A stretch of 64,000 nucleotides of DNA, from the NCBI GenBank assembly GCA_009746045.1, contig RPFO01000213.1, forward strand, positions 2,460,834 through 2,524,833, read 5' to 3'. Of this stretch, positions 23,006-32,777 are shown piece by piece. The notes under the pieces are model-generated. The model made no database searches and had not been told where the DNA came from. It saw nothing but the letters and a program-made list of their open reading frames with translations. Made by a program: the position numbers and the translations under genes. How positions within the stretch are numbered: the first letter of the stretch is position 1; every line of letters begins with the position of its first letter. Source of the stretch: Mesostigma viride (Eukaryota > Streptophyta > Mesostigmatophyceae > Mesostigmatales > Mesostigmataceae).

Positions 23006-23845
23006 ATGAAAGACCATGTTCAAGAGACGATCCTTTTGACCCTTAGAACTGCTGACAGGGCGAGGGGTGACTTGGCTGCTCCCACGTGGGACATCCCCAT
23101 GGGCCTTTTGGACGACTTCCACGACGTGGGTCTCGAGTTACTCTCAGTCCCATACGAGCAAGCGCACATCACTTCGAGAAATAACAAGTTCCTTTTCACC
23201 ACACAAGTAACATCAGACACCCATGAGATATTTCTCCCCCACGGCTCATACACGTGTTTGGAGAACAGGGCCAACATTGAGAACGCACTACGAGTGCACG
23301 ACCCTGGGATGACGGTGACATACGATCGCGCGAAGAGCAAGTACACTTTTTCATCTCCCAATGCGTTTTCCATCCAGGTCTCTGAATACGCAGGAAGGGT
23401 ACTCGGCCTTCTCCCACTAGCATACCAATCCACGACGTCTCTCACTTCGAACAGACCTGCCACAAACGGTCGGTTGAGCTCCGTGTTCGTGTACACCGAC
23501 CTAGTCCGCGGGAATGTGGTATCTTCCCCCCAGGGCGCCCAGTATGGCGGGCTCCTTGCCGTCCTGCCAGTGATGTCGCAGTACCTGGAGCCCATAGTGT
23601 GGATGTCGTACCAGCCTCTGTGGCAGCATTTGAGAGAGTCGCCAACTTCCATCTCGTTGCGGTTGTTGGACGAGGATGACCAGCCGATAGACGTGTACAC
23701 CGACTGGGTTGCTCAGCTAGCCTTCCGCATCTCGCCGCAGAAAGTGATCGGCTCAGAGGCCCGCAAGATATCGCGGGTCTTGAAGTACGTCGCGCTCAAG
23801 GACCCAGACGACAAATTTTCTCAGCCTATACCATATCAAAGTTGA
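23006..23845 (+). CDS. Penton-like minor capsid protein candidate, 279 residues
   Basis: Reads as an all-beta protein. The conserved-looking parts are an early strand followed by ILP-like 'IFLPHGSYT', a central 'VFVYTDLVRGNVV', and a C-terminal 'ISLRLLDEDDQPID' then 'DWVAQLAFR'. That last arrangement (polar strand, acidic turn, then a final hydrophobic strand) is typical of the single jelly-roll penton or minor capsid proteins of polintons and polinton-like viruses. It lies directly upstream of the capsid candidate, as expected for such modules. Assignment rests on pattern and context; a structure search would decide. Confidence 0.55.
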   Translation: MKDHVQETILLTLRTADRARGDLAAPTWDIPMGLLDDFHDVGLELLSVPYEQAHITSRNNKFLFTTQVTSDTHEIFLPHGSYTCLENRANIENALRVHDPGMTVTYDRAKSKYTFSSPNAFSIQVSEYAGRVLGLLPLAYQSTTSLTSNRPATNGRLSSVFVYTDLVRGNVVSSPQGAQYGGLLAVLPVMSQYLEPIVWMSYQPLWQHLRESPTSISLRLLDEDDQPIDVYTDWVAQLAFRISPQKVIGSEARKISRVLKYVALKDPDDKFSQPIPYQS

Positions 23846-23846
23846 A

Positions 23847-24134
23847 ATGTTTGATCGAGTCTTCGGAAAGGTCGCCTCTGTCGTTCGTAAAGTCGGCCAT
23901 GCTGCGGGGGATGCTATTCGAAAGGTCGGCCATGGCGCGCGCACGGCACAGGCTTTGTTGAAGACCGCGGACGCCGTTTTTGGAGGGGTGCCAGGAGAAA
24001 TCGTGAGGAACACGCCGGTGCTCAGCAACATCGCGGGGTTCGCGGACGCTGGGTTGAAGGCACTCTCGAGCTTTGACAAGAGGGTCGAGGCTCACCGACA
24101 AGACAACCCATTACTAGGAGAGATCTTACGGTAA
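23847..24134 (+). CDS. Small amphipathic virion peptide candidate, 95 residues
   Basis: Begins one base after the penton-like stop codon. The sequence shows basic amphipathic helix repeats (VRKVGHAAGDAIRKVGHGAR) and a Gly/Ala-rich hydrophobic middle. Small cationic amphipathic proteins at this place in polinton and adenovirus-like modules act in core packaging or membrane disruption. Here that is inference from charge pattern and position. Confidence 0.5.
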   Translation: MFDRVFGKVASVVRKVGHAAGDAIRKVGHGARTAQALLKTADAVFGGVPGEIVRNTPVLSNIAGFADAGLKALSSFDKRVEAHRQDNPLLGEILR

Positions 24135-24162
24135 AATAATCTAAGCACATGGGTATACATCG

Positions 24163-25377
24163 ATGGATCGCGCTATCCCCCGCTCAATGCAGCACGTCAT
24201 CAAGTCCCTCGGGCAGCACATGACCCAAAGGGTGCAGCTCTCCACTACCTCCGCGGCCACTGACGTGCGTCACGGGTCGACTATCAGCGTGCGCCTGCCT
24301 ACGTCCGGTTTTTGCGACTTGCACACCATCTGCATGAACTTCAAGGGATGGACGGCTACTACCGCTGGATATGCGACATTTCCGTCACACACCTCGTCTC
24401 TAATCAAGCGACTAGAAGTCTTGGTTGGAGGACAGCAAGTTGACAACATCAACGATTATAGCCAGTTGTACCATACTCTGCTCGCGTCTCATGGAGGGTC
24501 GAGCTACAACCAATCTCAGAGGCCTGCTGGATGGGCTGACAATGCCGTCGCGGCCCCTGTGGCGAATATTGCGGAAGCCGACGCTAAACCAGGGTGCATT
24601 GATCATTTTATCGGGTTTCTTAGCGGCAATCCAAGGATTGTGGACATGTCTCTCATGCCACCAATCGAGGTCAGGGTGACACTGATGGATGCCGGTGTTC
24701 TCATCCCTAGTGCAGCAGGGGCTGGCCTATCGTATACTCTCAAGGATATCTATTGGTCCATCGAAGTGTACCGATTTCAAGAAGATGTCATCGGCCAGGT
24801 CCTGTCTAGTCGGCTGGCACAAGGTGGGACTATCCCATACACGTGGAATACTTGGACTTCAACAAAGCAGTCGCTTGGTACGAGTAACGCATACTCAATG
24901 AAGGCGAGCTTATCTTCCATGAGCGCCTCGAAGCTTTTGGCAGTCCAAGTTTCTGCTGCCGCTGACGTTGCGAACGGTGCTGGTAATAATATGTTCTTCC
25001 ATACTGGCGACACGCTCACTGGCTTCCAATTTGACATCAACGGGAATTACCAGACCCCAGCGTACTCTATGGGTCCTACAGAGGCATGGGTGAATCTGCT
25101 CTCGACTTTTGGCGACCAAGGGAACATTGGGGCTCCAGCCTCCATTACCGTGACTGAGGCATATTGGCCCACGCGATATTTCACTATGGCAGCACACCTT
25201 AACATGCCATCCGCTGGAGAGGGGTGGCAGTCAGGTCTCGACTTGAGGGGCACGGCCAGCGTCGTCACTCTCCGCGTCTCCAAGACAGGCGGCACGGACC
25301 TCGTCTTGTACATCTTTGCCGAGTCCGAGTCGCGCATGGACATCGGCGCGGGTCGCCAGGCCGTCGTCCAGCTGTAA
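24163..25377 (+). CDS. Major capsid protein candidate, double jelly-roll type, 404 residues
   Basis: Intact frame. Features are a polar N-terminal arm, then 'ISVRLPTSGFCDLHT' leading into alternating beta segments, a 'SSLIKRLEVLVGGQQVDNI' strand pair and a Tyr-rich 'DYSQLYHTLL' helix. A second set of beta strands follows from about residue 150 to the end. Length, all-beta composition, the paired domain size and the position after a penton-like gene fit the double jelly-roll major capsid proteins of polinton-like viruses and virophages. I cannot align it here, so the family is inferred. The protein ends in a short hydrophobic strand with no membrane anchor. Confidence 0.6.
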   Translation: MDRAIPRSMQHVIKSLGQHMTQRVQLSTTSAATDVRHGSTISVRLPTSGFCDLHTICMNFKGWTATTAGYATFPSHTSSLIKRLEVLVGGQQVDNINDYSQLYHTLLASHGGSSYNQSQRPAGWADNAVAAPVANIAEADAKPGCIDHFIGFLSGNPRIVDMSLMPPIEVRVTLMDAGVLIPSAAGAGLSYTLKDIYWSIEVYRFQEDVIGQVLSSRLAQGGTIPYTWNTWTSTKQSLGTSNAYSMKASLSSMSASKLLAVQVSAAADVANGAGNNMFFHTGDTLTGFQFDINGNYQTPAYSMGPTEAWVNLLSTFGDQGNIGAPASITVTEAYWPTRYFTMAAHLNMPSAGEGWQSGLDLRGTASVVTLRVSKTGGTDLVLYIFAESESRMDIGAGRQAVVQL

Positions 25378-25407
25378 AAATCTCCTCCCTAGTATACTGT
25401 GTCTTCG

Positions 25408-25581
25408 ATGGATTATCTCAAAGACCCTAGGATAGTCGCAAACCCCTTAAACAGGCAGATACTGATCTTCGATACGCCAAACCTAGCAGATGATGGCAGG
25501 GCCTCACTTTTGCCAGCAAAACAAGGGCCGGTTCTGGTTGGGAAGTTTCAATATCCACTGCCACGAAACTCCAAAAAATAG
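25408..25581 (+). CDS. Small cassette protein, 57 residues
   Basis: ATG at 25408, 30 bases after the capsid stop; AAAAATCTCC lies in the gap. Reads MDYLKDPRIVANPLNRQIL and continues hydrophilic to a basic end (PRNSKK). Not recognised. Tandem position and intact frame are the only support. Confidence 0.45.
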   Translation: MDYLKDPRIVANPLNRQILIFDTPNLADDGRASLLPAKQGPVLVGKFQYPLPRNSKK

Positions 25582-25606
25582 TGTCATGATATTGTAGATT
25601 AGTTTG

Positions 25607-26740
25607 ATGTCGTTTGATTATAGCATTTGCCCACTACTCACGCGGAAGAGGCGTGCCAAGAATACTGTAACCCTCACGACTGGCAGCCCAACGCCTACTG
25701 CTGTTCCAGTGACCGTGACTGCCACATTTAACAGGCCTGTAACTGGTTTTGTGTTGGGCGACATCACCGTTACCAATGGGGCGGCCTCAAACCTCCTGGG
25801 AAGTGGAAACTCTTACACGTTCGACGTCACTCCAACTATGGCCAACTTCTCAACGACTGTAAACGTGGGTGCAAACACGGTGATAGACGCATCGTGGGGG
25901 AGTGGCAACGCGGCCTCCAATACGCTTTCGTTCACGTACTCGTACGACCCAGCCGTCGACCCCGCTTTGTACGCGTGGTACGACCCGTCGGACGGCAGCA
26001 CCCTGTTCAGCGACACCACGGGGACCGCCGTCCAGAGCACCGCGGGCGGCAACGTGCTGCGGATGAACGACAAGAAGAACCTGGCCTCGGGGTATCACGT
26101 AACGCAGTCCAATTCCGCGAAGACGCCCATTCTGGACACCACCGAGCTCAACGGGAAGACGTCCCTCCGCTTCATCAACCTCCGCTCGGGACTTCTGACC
26201 TCGTCATCTACATTCTGGGGATCTATCGGGACCAAGTCGTCCGTGGTGATAGTCGCCAAACAGCTGACGACCGCTACCTACCCTGATACCAACAACCCCG
26301 GGACCACGGACATTATCAGAGGATTCATGATAGGAAGCACGATGACGGCGAGAGCGAATCGACTCAGTTACCACTCCACAGGTCCCGTCGTAGCCGTGAC
26401 ACAGGGTCCTGGGACAACCCAGCTATATGTCGCGATGGCATCGAGACAAAATTTTTTTGACAACCAGCAGCACGTCCTTGCGCTTTCGGTGGACACGGTA
26501 TTGAACACTTTCAGAACCAGATTCGACGGGCGTACCGCAGACGCGGATGCCGGGTCAAATCCCGAAACGTTCACCGGCAATCTCGCAATTGGTGGCGATA
26601 CGACTAACGCAGTCCGCGCCTTTGATGGGTGGATCGGCGAGATCCTCATCTACAATACCGCCAAGACCTCCGCCGAGTTGGAGCTGATCCGCGGGTACCT
26701 CGTGGCCAAGTGGGGCACTCCTGCAACACCGCCCCCATAG
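25607..26740 (+). CDS. Fibre/adhesin-like protein: Ig-like repeat plus LamG/lectin-like domain, 377 residues
   Basis: Residues about 17-110 read like a bacterial-type Ig-like domain ('VTATFNRPVTGFVLGDITV', Thr/Val/Asn-rich). From about 120 to the end the pattern 'ALYAWYDPSDGSTLFSD ... NGKTSLRF ... FDGWIGEILIYNTAKT ... LIRGYLVAKWG' is typical of concanavalin A/LamG-like domains found on phage and giant-virus fibres and on bacterial surface proteins. It likely binds host glycans as a fibre or attachment protein (inference). It is the last intact gene of the block. The mix of bacterial-looking modules suggests horizontal acquisition. Confidence 0.65.
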   Translation: MSFDYSICPLLTRKRRAKNTVTLTTGSPTPTAVPVTVTATFNRPVTGFVLGDITVTNGAASNLLGSGNSYTFDVTPTMANFSTTVNVGANTVIDASWGSGNAASNTLSFTYSYDPAVDPALYAWYDPSDGSTLFSDTTGTAVQSTAGGNVLRMNDKKNLASGYHVTQSNSAKTPILDTTELNGKTSLRFINLRSGLLTSSSTFWGSIGTKSSVVIVAKQLTTATYPDTNNPGTTDIIRGFMIGSTMTARANRLSYHSTGPVVAVTQGPGTTQLYVAMASRQNFFDNQQHVLALSVDTVLNTFRTRFDGRTADADAGSNPETFTGNLAIGGDTTNAVRAFDGWIGEILIYNTAKTSAELELIRGYLVAKWGTPATPPP

Positions 26741-26793
26741 ACATAGGATGCAAGACAAGAACTAAATATCTCTTCTATATATCACAATAAAGC

Positions 26794-27299
26794 ATGGAGT
26801 ATCCCACTTTTTATCAGATTTTACTAGACAGCAACAAGGCACTCTCCTTTGACGCCACAACGAGACGGGCAGAATTTGTCATCAAGCCAGACCCGAGAGC
26901 CCCCTCATCGACGAGGACTGGCGAGGAGGTGGGCATGCAGCCTATCTAGTTAACATCCAGGGAGCAGCGGGGAAGAGTATACTTGGCGTGACCTCGCCTA
27001 ACTTTCGAGGGGCCGAGAACAATTTGGATGAGCACGCAGTGCTTTTTTCAGAATTCTGCTCTGGTGGGGCTGTAGCTACGACTTACACATGCGTCAACGA
27101 TCACAATTATATGAACCTGACTGATCCATATCTGTTTCGGAATGGTGGTCGTTTATCTTTAAGCCTCGTGCACCTCGACAGGGCTGCTGGTGATGATTCT
27201 TACACGGTCCCAACGGCTGTGGCGAAATTCGTTGTAATTTTGCGTTTCGAGAAAGTCCGAGGACTAGAGAAAAAAAAATGTTCCTGCCATGGCAAGTAA
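26794..27299 (+). pseudogene. Cassette protein gene with a one-base frame break
   Basis: ATG 26794 opens a 51-codon frame that stops at 26949. A second frame, open across that stop and lacking its own ATG, continues to 27299 with strand-like segments (for example 'GRLSLSLVHLDRAAGDDSY'). The two fit one gene of about 170 codons missing one base near 26920-26945. Context suggests another virion beta protein; family unknown. Its 3' end overlaps the next ATG by 11 bases. Confidence 0.45.
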
Positions 27300-27642
27300 T
27301 TTCTGTGCAATATACGACAATATGTATGGGTGGATGCCTTGGAAAATTCACACTGGTGGACACCTGGAGAATTCGTTCAGGCGTATGAGAAACGACCCCG
27401 AGTACGCGCGAGCTTACGAGTCCGTTTACCTGAATTCACGTCCCAGAACTCGCCACGTGGTAGAGGCCACTCTGGACTTGCATCACTGCAAATTTAGCCA
27501 AGTTCGACACTTGTGCAAGTCTCGCCACCTTCGCGCCTGTCCAGGCCGTGCCAGCAGACGTAACGGACCTTTGCACACGGTGCACAAATAGGCAAAATCA
27601 CGTGCAAGTCACGCATCTCACGTTGCAAGCCCTCTGCCGGTA
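27289..27642 (+). pseudogene. Cassette ORF with a frame break, Cys pair near the C-terminus
   Basis: ATG 27289 (GCCATGGC context) is open to 27591. The frame one base over, from about 27485 to the TAG ending at 27642, gives a more protein-like tail with DLCTRCTN and ends four bases before the next ATG, matching the packing of the cassette. I read it as one gene with a +1 break near 27480. Function unknown. Confidence 0.35.
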
Positions 27643-27645
27643 GCC

Positions 27646-28217
27646 ATGGCTTCCCGAAACGCAGGGCCCTGCGAGAAGGCGTTGGCCACGCTTGGGAAAT
27701 ACCTCGATAGTCTCGAGGACGGCCAGACAAAGATATCGGACCAGCTCTCCACCTGACGCACAGGTCTCCCTTTTTCCGGGGCACCCGGTGCTGTTGGAGG
27801 CACCGGACCTACCTGCGAGGTTCTCAAGATTCACGACGCCGGATATGACGATGTCGACCGCAAGACGCCAAAATTTGCGTCGAGTGGGTCTACGAGAGGA
27901 ACGCGGCAAGGCCGAGGAAGGTCGAGGACCGATGTGAGTGGATTCGCCTCGACCAAGCCGACGGATGCGTTAAGATGGTCGACGAATTCGTCGATGGCTT
28001 CTCCAAGTCCAAGCGCCAGCCAGGCATTGCCCCCGTTACCCTCTACAAGGCATGGGAGGAGGCAAAGAAGGGTTTCGAGGACGCAAAGACCGCCACTTCC
28101 CATGGCAGGAAGAGGAGCTGCGAGGAAGCGTCAAGCTCCCACGGCCATGTCGACAAGAGGAAGACCGGCTCGAACGTTGTGAAGAGCCAGACTGGAAACT
28201 CCAAGGACAAGGAGTAG
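27646..28217 (+). pseudogene. Last cassette ORF, two frame breaks
   Basis: ATG 27646 reads MASRNAGPCEKALATLGKYL and stops at about 27756. A second frame continues to about 27840, and a third runs from about 27849 to TAG at 28217 with a helical, charged sequence ending in a Ser/Lys-rich tail (KRKTGSNVVKSQTGNSKDKE). Together they describe a basic protein of about 190 codons that is frameshifted twice. Not recognised. It closes the plus-strand gene block. Confidence 0.35.
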
Positions 28218-28678
28218 ATTGTCGTCTTGTTGACGACGGCAACGAGCTTGCCATTTCGCTCTTGTTGAGCTGATAACGAATGTGAACGTGATATAAATTT
28301 TAATGAATTCGTTTATGCAGTATACAACGCGTCAATGCATGATGAAAACAATTTTCATTCGTCTCGAATTGCAGTTCTAACTACGGGTTTTTAATCCAGA
28401 GTAAACCTCTCATGCATCAACGCAGGTCGTATGGGATTCTTGCATAGGTCGTCTGAGTTTCTAGAGGTTACACAGAGTAATCTCTTTGCACACCCCGCCG
28501 CGCGGCCCTCGCCGGGTCCGCCAACTCCCACGCACTGCTCGACCCTCCAGCACCTTACTAAATATACTAAGCTAACTACGGGTTTTTGGTTTTCTTTGCG
28601 GGAAATTACGCAAGCCTGTGCATGCACTCTCACTCACGTCGAATAAAACATTATTTCCAACTGAAAATATCAATTTAG
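28218..28678. other. Non-coding flank of the cassette
   Basis: Nothing supportable is seen. There is no inverted repeat matching the left side of the cassette, so no element boundary can be placed here. Confidence 0.5.
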
Positions 28679-28897
28679 TAGTAAATATAGTTTCCCACGA
28701 GAAAAAACAGCAAGCCCTCACGACCGAGGCCCACCACCACCTGGCAGTCCCGCCACTGCTTGGCAGTCCGCGCCCCTCCGCTGCACCCCCGCTGGCCGGC
28801 CCCCATGGCCTTTCCCGTGGGAGATGGATTTATTGGTCATTTTGCCGTGGGAAACTATGTTTTCATAACCATTTGTCGTGGGAGACTATATTTACTA
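28679..28897. mobile_element. Foldback/MITE-like element, 219 bp
   Basis: A 21-bp terminal inverted repeat, TAGTAAATATAG then TTTCCCACG at 28679-28699, is matched by its reverse complement at 28877-28897 with one mismatch. The interior is non-coding. No clear target duplication. A related GTAAACATAGTTTCCCACGG recurs at about 29000, so the motif also exists outside the element. Confidence 0.45.
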
Positions 28898-28959
28898 AGT
28901 TTTTTGGGGGTTCTTTTTTTGGGAAATTCAGGTGTGTTTTTGGTGGTGCACACCTGAAT

Positions 28960-29480
28960 TAATTTCCTAGGAATAAAACCCAAAACCCATAGTAAACGTA
29001 GTAAACATAGTTTCCCACGGGAAATGACTTAGTCCCATATCCCACATGCCCCTCACCCAGTTGTGGCAGGATGTCACCACTTCGACCTCATGGCAGGTGG
29101 CTTGAATTTCCTAGAAAAAAAACCCAAAACCCATAGTAAACTTAGTAAATTTAGTCCCCCTGGGATGCCAGCATAAGAGTCTACCACCATGGTCACTATA
29201 AGGTCACTATAGCTACCCTGTACCACACAGCACCTGTAGCACCTTGACCTCATGGCAGCTGGCTTGAATTTCCTAGAAAAAAAACCAAAAAACCATAGTA
29301 AACTTAGTAAATTTAGTCACCCTGGGATGCCAGCATAAGAGTCTACCACCATGGTCACTATAAGGTCACTATAGCTACCCTGTACCACACAGCACCTGTA
29401 GCACTTTGACCTCATGGCAGCTGGCTTGAAATTCCTAGAAAAAAAACCAAAAACCTATAGTAAACTTAGTAAATTTAGTC
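28960..29480. repeat. 162-bp tandem repeat
   Basis: Marked by CATGGCAGSTGGCTTGAA at 29089, 29251 and 29413 (period 162), followed by AAACCATAGTAAACTTAGTA and a block containing GGTCACTATA twice. An incomplete unit begins near 28965. Directly adjacent to the telomere-type repeat. Confidence 0.85.
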
Positions 29481-29536
29481 ACAGTGGGAGGGTGATAGCC
29501 AGGGTGGGGGGATGCCGTGGGTGTCTGGAGACGGTG

Positions 29537-29606
29537 TTAGGGTTTAGGGTTTAGGGTTTAGGGTTTAGGGTTTAGGGTTTAGGGTTTAGGGTTTAGGGTT
29601 TAGGGT
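29537..29606. repeat. Interstitial telomere repeat (TTTAGGG)10
   Basis: Ten uninterrupted copies of TTTAGGG, the plant/green-alga type also used by several other protists. The block is not at a sequence end and is flanked by the 162-bp repeat on the left and TTAA-tailed retroelement debris on the right. Confidence 0.95.
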
Positions 29607-29886
29607 GATACCCCACCCTAGGCCGCGGTCACTATAGGGTCACTATAGGGGTGGCAGATGCCAGCATAAGGCTGGTGCCCTTCTGTGAGCCGCGATGACG
29701 GAATGATGACGGAATGATGATTAATTAATTAATTAATAGACACGTGACTGCGTCACGTGAGCATAAGCCCTCAGTGGGAGCGGAACAGGGGATGGAATGG
29801 ATGGTATAAGCTACTTACGGAACAGGGGACGGAATGATGATGGAAGCTACTTAATTAATTAATTAATTAGTTAATTAATTAATTAG
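29607..29886. other. TTAA-rich spacer with a hairpin
   Basis: Contains TTAATTAATTAATTAA blocks near 29722 and 29852 and the perfect hairpin CACGTGAC-TGC-GTCACGTG at about 29742, which recurs beside a TTAA block near 39010. Probably tails of retroelement insertions. Confidence 0.5.
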
Positions 29887-30683
29887 ACTCGTGCTCCCGT
29901 TGGGGAGTCACGGAGCATTAAGGACCAGCTCCGTACCCTCATGGGCCTGGTAGGTGAGGTAGAACTGCGTGGGTGTCACCGCCTTCCCCACTCACGGGAC
30001 AAGGCGGCGCTCCCCCACCAGTCCTGCTCACCTTCTCCTCCCGTGAGGACAAGCAGCGGTTCCTCTCTCGTCGCAAGCGGTTGCACGGCCTCACCTGGAC
30101 GCTGGACGACGACCTGACCCCCGCTCAGCAGCAGCAGTGACGCAACCTGTGGCCGGAATACCTCCGCCACAAGCAGGACCCCCAGAAGCCCAAGGTGTAC
30201 TGGAAGGGCGGGGACCTGATCGATGATCAACCACAAGATGTGGACGCCCCCCGCGGGCTAGACTAGCTAATAGCCCTAGGTAGCTTGTATCCATTGGTAG
30301 TCACTGCCGCTATGGCAGCCATGCTTAGAATGTTTGCCTAGCTGTGCCAACATACCTTAGTTGTCACGTGCACCGCTAACGCACGGTACACAACCAGCCA
30401 TAGCCTTAGCTTAGTCCTTGTACAGCCATGCTACGTCCTGGCTATGATCAGATTACTCGCCCACGCTCCTTGTTATGCCATGCATGCTCACATGGGTCTT
30501 ACTGCACCCACAGAATGCCGGATCGTTAGCGTGTCCGTTTAGCTAGCGCGCCCGAATGCAGCTGTGGCATGCCTTAATTAGGCATGAAGGAGACTGGGGG
30601 TCTCTGCCTTTTCTCCTGTTGCGCACACACAGGGATTGAAAGCACTTCGGTGCTCCGTGACTCCCCAACGGGAGCACGAGTTT
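29887..30683 (+). pseudogene. LINE ORF1 fragment with 3' hairpin
   Basis: Bases about 30020-30235 encode, in one frame with one stop, the C-terminal block seen in the other ORF1 copies: 'LLTFSSREDKQRFLSRRKRL', DDDLTPAQQQ, a stop, then LWPEY and VYWKGGDL. About 400 bases of 3' UTR follow, ending in the hairpin CTCCCCAACGGGAG at about 30664. An inverted copy of the same ~32-bp end lies at 29887, so the fragment is bracketed by inverted repeats. Confidence 0.6.
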
Positions 30684-32777
30684 ATTAATGCATCGGGTAC
30701 TCCGTGGCATACATATGCTTTCAGTGCATGTTCACGCACTTACTTACTTATATGTGTATACAGAAGAGTTGTCTCACTTAAAATTAATCATGGCTGGCTA
30801 ACGTAGTCATCGAGACGCATACGGTTTAGCGAAATGCAAAATATGTTATGTCTCAGATTAAATTACAAGTCTTTGCATAAATTAAGTTAGATATACGCTA
30901 TAATAAACAAGCTAGCCACCCAAGAAAAATACAGTCCCCACAAAATACGGTCCCTAACCGTGCGTACGCACACAATATTTCATTTATGCAACTGGATGCA
31001 AAATCCCATAGAATCCAGTGCTTTGATCACTAATGACGTCACGGACTTGTGTTTCAACCCGCAACCAAAGTGAGGCAACTGCCATGTGTGATTCATGGTC
31101 AGGCCTGACACACACAACCGAGTGGTGAGATATAGGATGATGTTCTCACCAGAAACAGGTCACCACCAGCATCTTCCACAAAAAATATCTTCACTCAAGC
31201 TCAAATATCCTTAACAGACGTACAACTCCACACCGTTCCAGGAACTGGGAGGAAAAAGACATCCCAATCCGTGCCAGAAGTGTTTGCTACTGAGTTGGGT
31301 TGACCCATGTCACCCCCATGTGTACAAGCAAGAACAAAAGTTCAGAGGTTCCAGCAACCTAACGAATGCTCTCCGCCATGGGCACGTACTTTCAAGGGCC
31401 GCTGGAAAACCATGGATGGATTACCTACCCCTCTCCCCCACGTCCCGCCCATATAGCAACAGCAACAATCAACGATTGCACCGACCGCACCTGCACCTAA
31501 GCTCAACCGTGCACTTGGGCTCGGGTTTGGCCCCTCATCCATCCCCATTCCCCCTCGCAAACCACTGCGGCATCGGGCTGGCTGCTTGCCACGACAAAGG
31601 CACGCAGATCCACGGGCATGTGGATGCCACCAATGCGGATACTCATGTCCTCTCCATTGGATCTAGAGATTCGTCAAGGCATGCACTCATGTCGCCCCGA
31701 GCAATGCCTGCGGGGGCGGATCCCCACCACCGGTGGCACGGCATGGTCGACACCTATACGTCAGCAAAAAACCACGCCACACTGCCAGGAACAGCTCATC
31801 GCTGCTGCCTTGCGAGGTCATCATGCGCGAGCCGTGATGCAGCCGTCGTGCATGATGGCTGGGAGCATTCCAGGTACTTGTCAGCCTTTGTGCGCATCGC
31901 TGGCTGTGCACCCGGGCAAAGCCATCCCCAGCATCAACCCCGCACGCCATCCGTGACAAGGCCCACGCATTCCGAGCGGCCAGTCGCTGCAAAACATGGA
32001 GAAAGGAACCACTGCCCCAGCCCCCCACCCAGTCGACACGCATGGCATTGCCACCATGCACGACCTGCAGGGCTGGATGTGCAGGCTTGTATGGTGAGAC
32101 GGAGACGGACGCGGGCCATTCACCCACTTGACTGGCAAACAGGAGGAGACCATCAATACACCCAGGAACCGGCGCCCCACGGCTCGATTCCCAAGACCAG
32201 AACAGGACCGCGATGAAACCGTGGCCACAATCAGCAACCACGGGCCCTTCCTTCCGGAATCGCCACGCATATGCATGTCTCGCCCACGAGAGGATCGACC
32301 CTGCCCCATGGCGCATGCTCATGAGGGCCTCACACCACCGCGCGTCACACCCGCACTCACATCGCCCTCACATTGCCCGTCATACCCGCAGCGCCCTGGC
32401 CTTGGTCAAAACCTGCAGGTCATGGCCTTGCAATCAGCAGGACAGGTATCCGTGCCGCGCCCCACATCCCCTGGTGTCTACCCACCACGGCCATGGTGGG
32501 ACAGAGCCATGCCCACCAGGTACCTTTCTTGGTACCCACGTGACGCAGTCCCGTGCATTGAATCGATTAATGCCCACCAGGACCCATGCCCACCCTCCCT
32601 GTGGCCGCACTTAACCACCCATCCAACACGCTCAAAAATCGTTATTTGTCATTATGCGCCCACCTCCGCCAACCTGCGCGCATACTCCACCCGCCCTCAC
32701 CCCACCCCATGCAAACATCCACCCCACATCCTCAGCCCCGCCTCCTGGTCAACCCATCCCCCCTCCCACCACGGTCA
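30684..32777. other. Intergenic region, no supported gene
   Basis: The plus-strand frames here (for example from 31284 to 32216) have His/Pro/Arg-rich, low-complexity translations with no domain pattern, and they overlap frames on the other strand. I see no promoter or RNA gene I can defend. Confidence 0.5.

Noticed and set aside
16422-28700. Search for terminal inverted repeats bounding a polinton-like element
   Set aside because: The palindrome at 16422 has no matching copy on the right side and no other long inverted pair was seen, so the cassette boundaries stay open.
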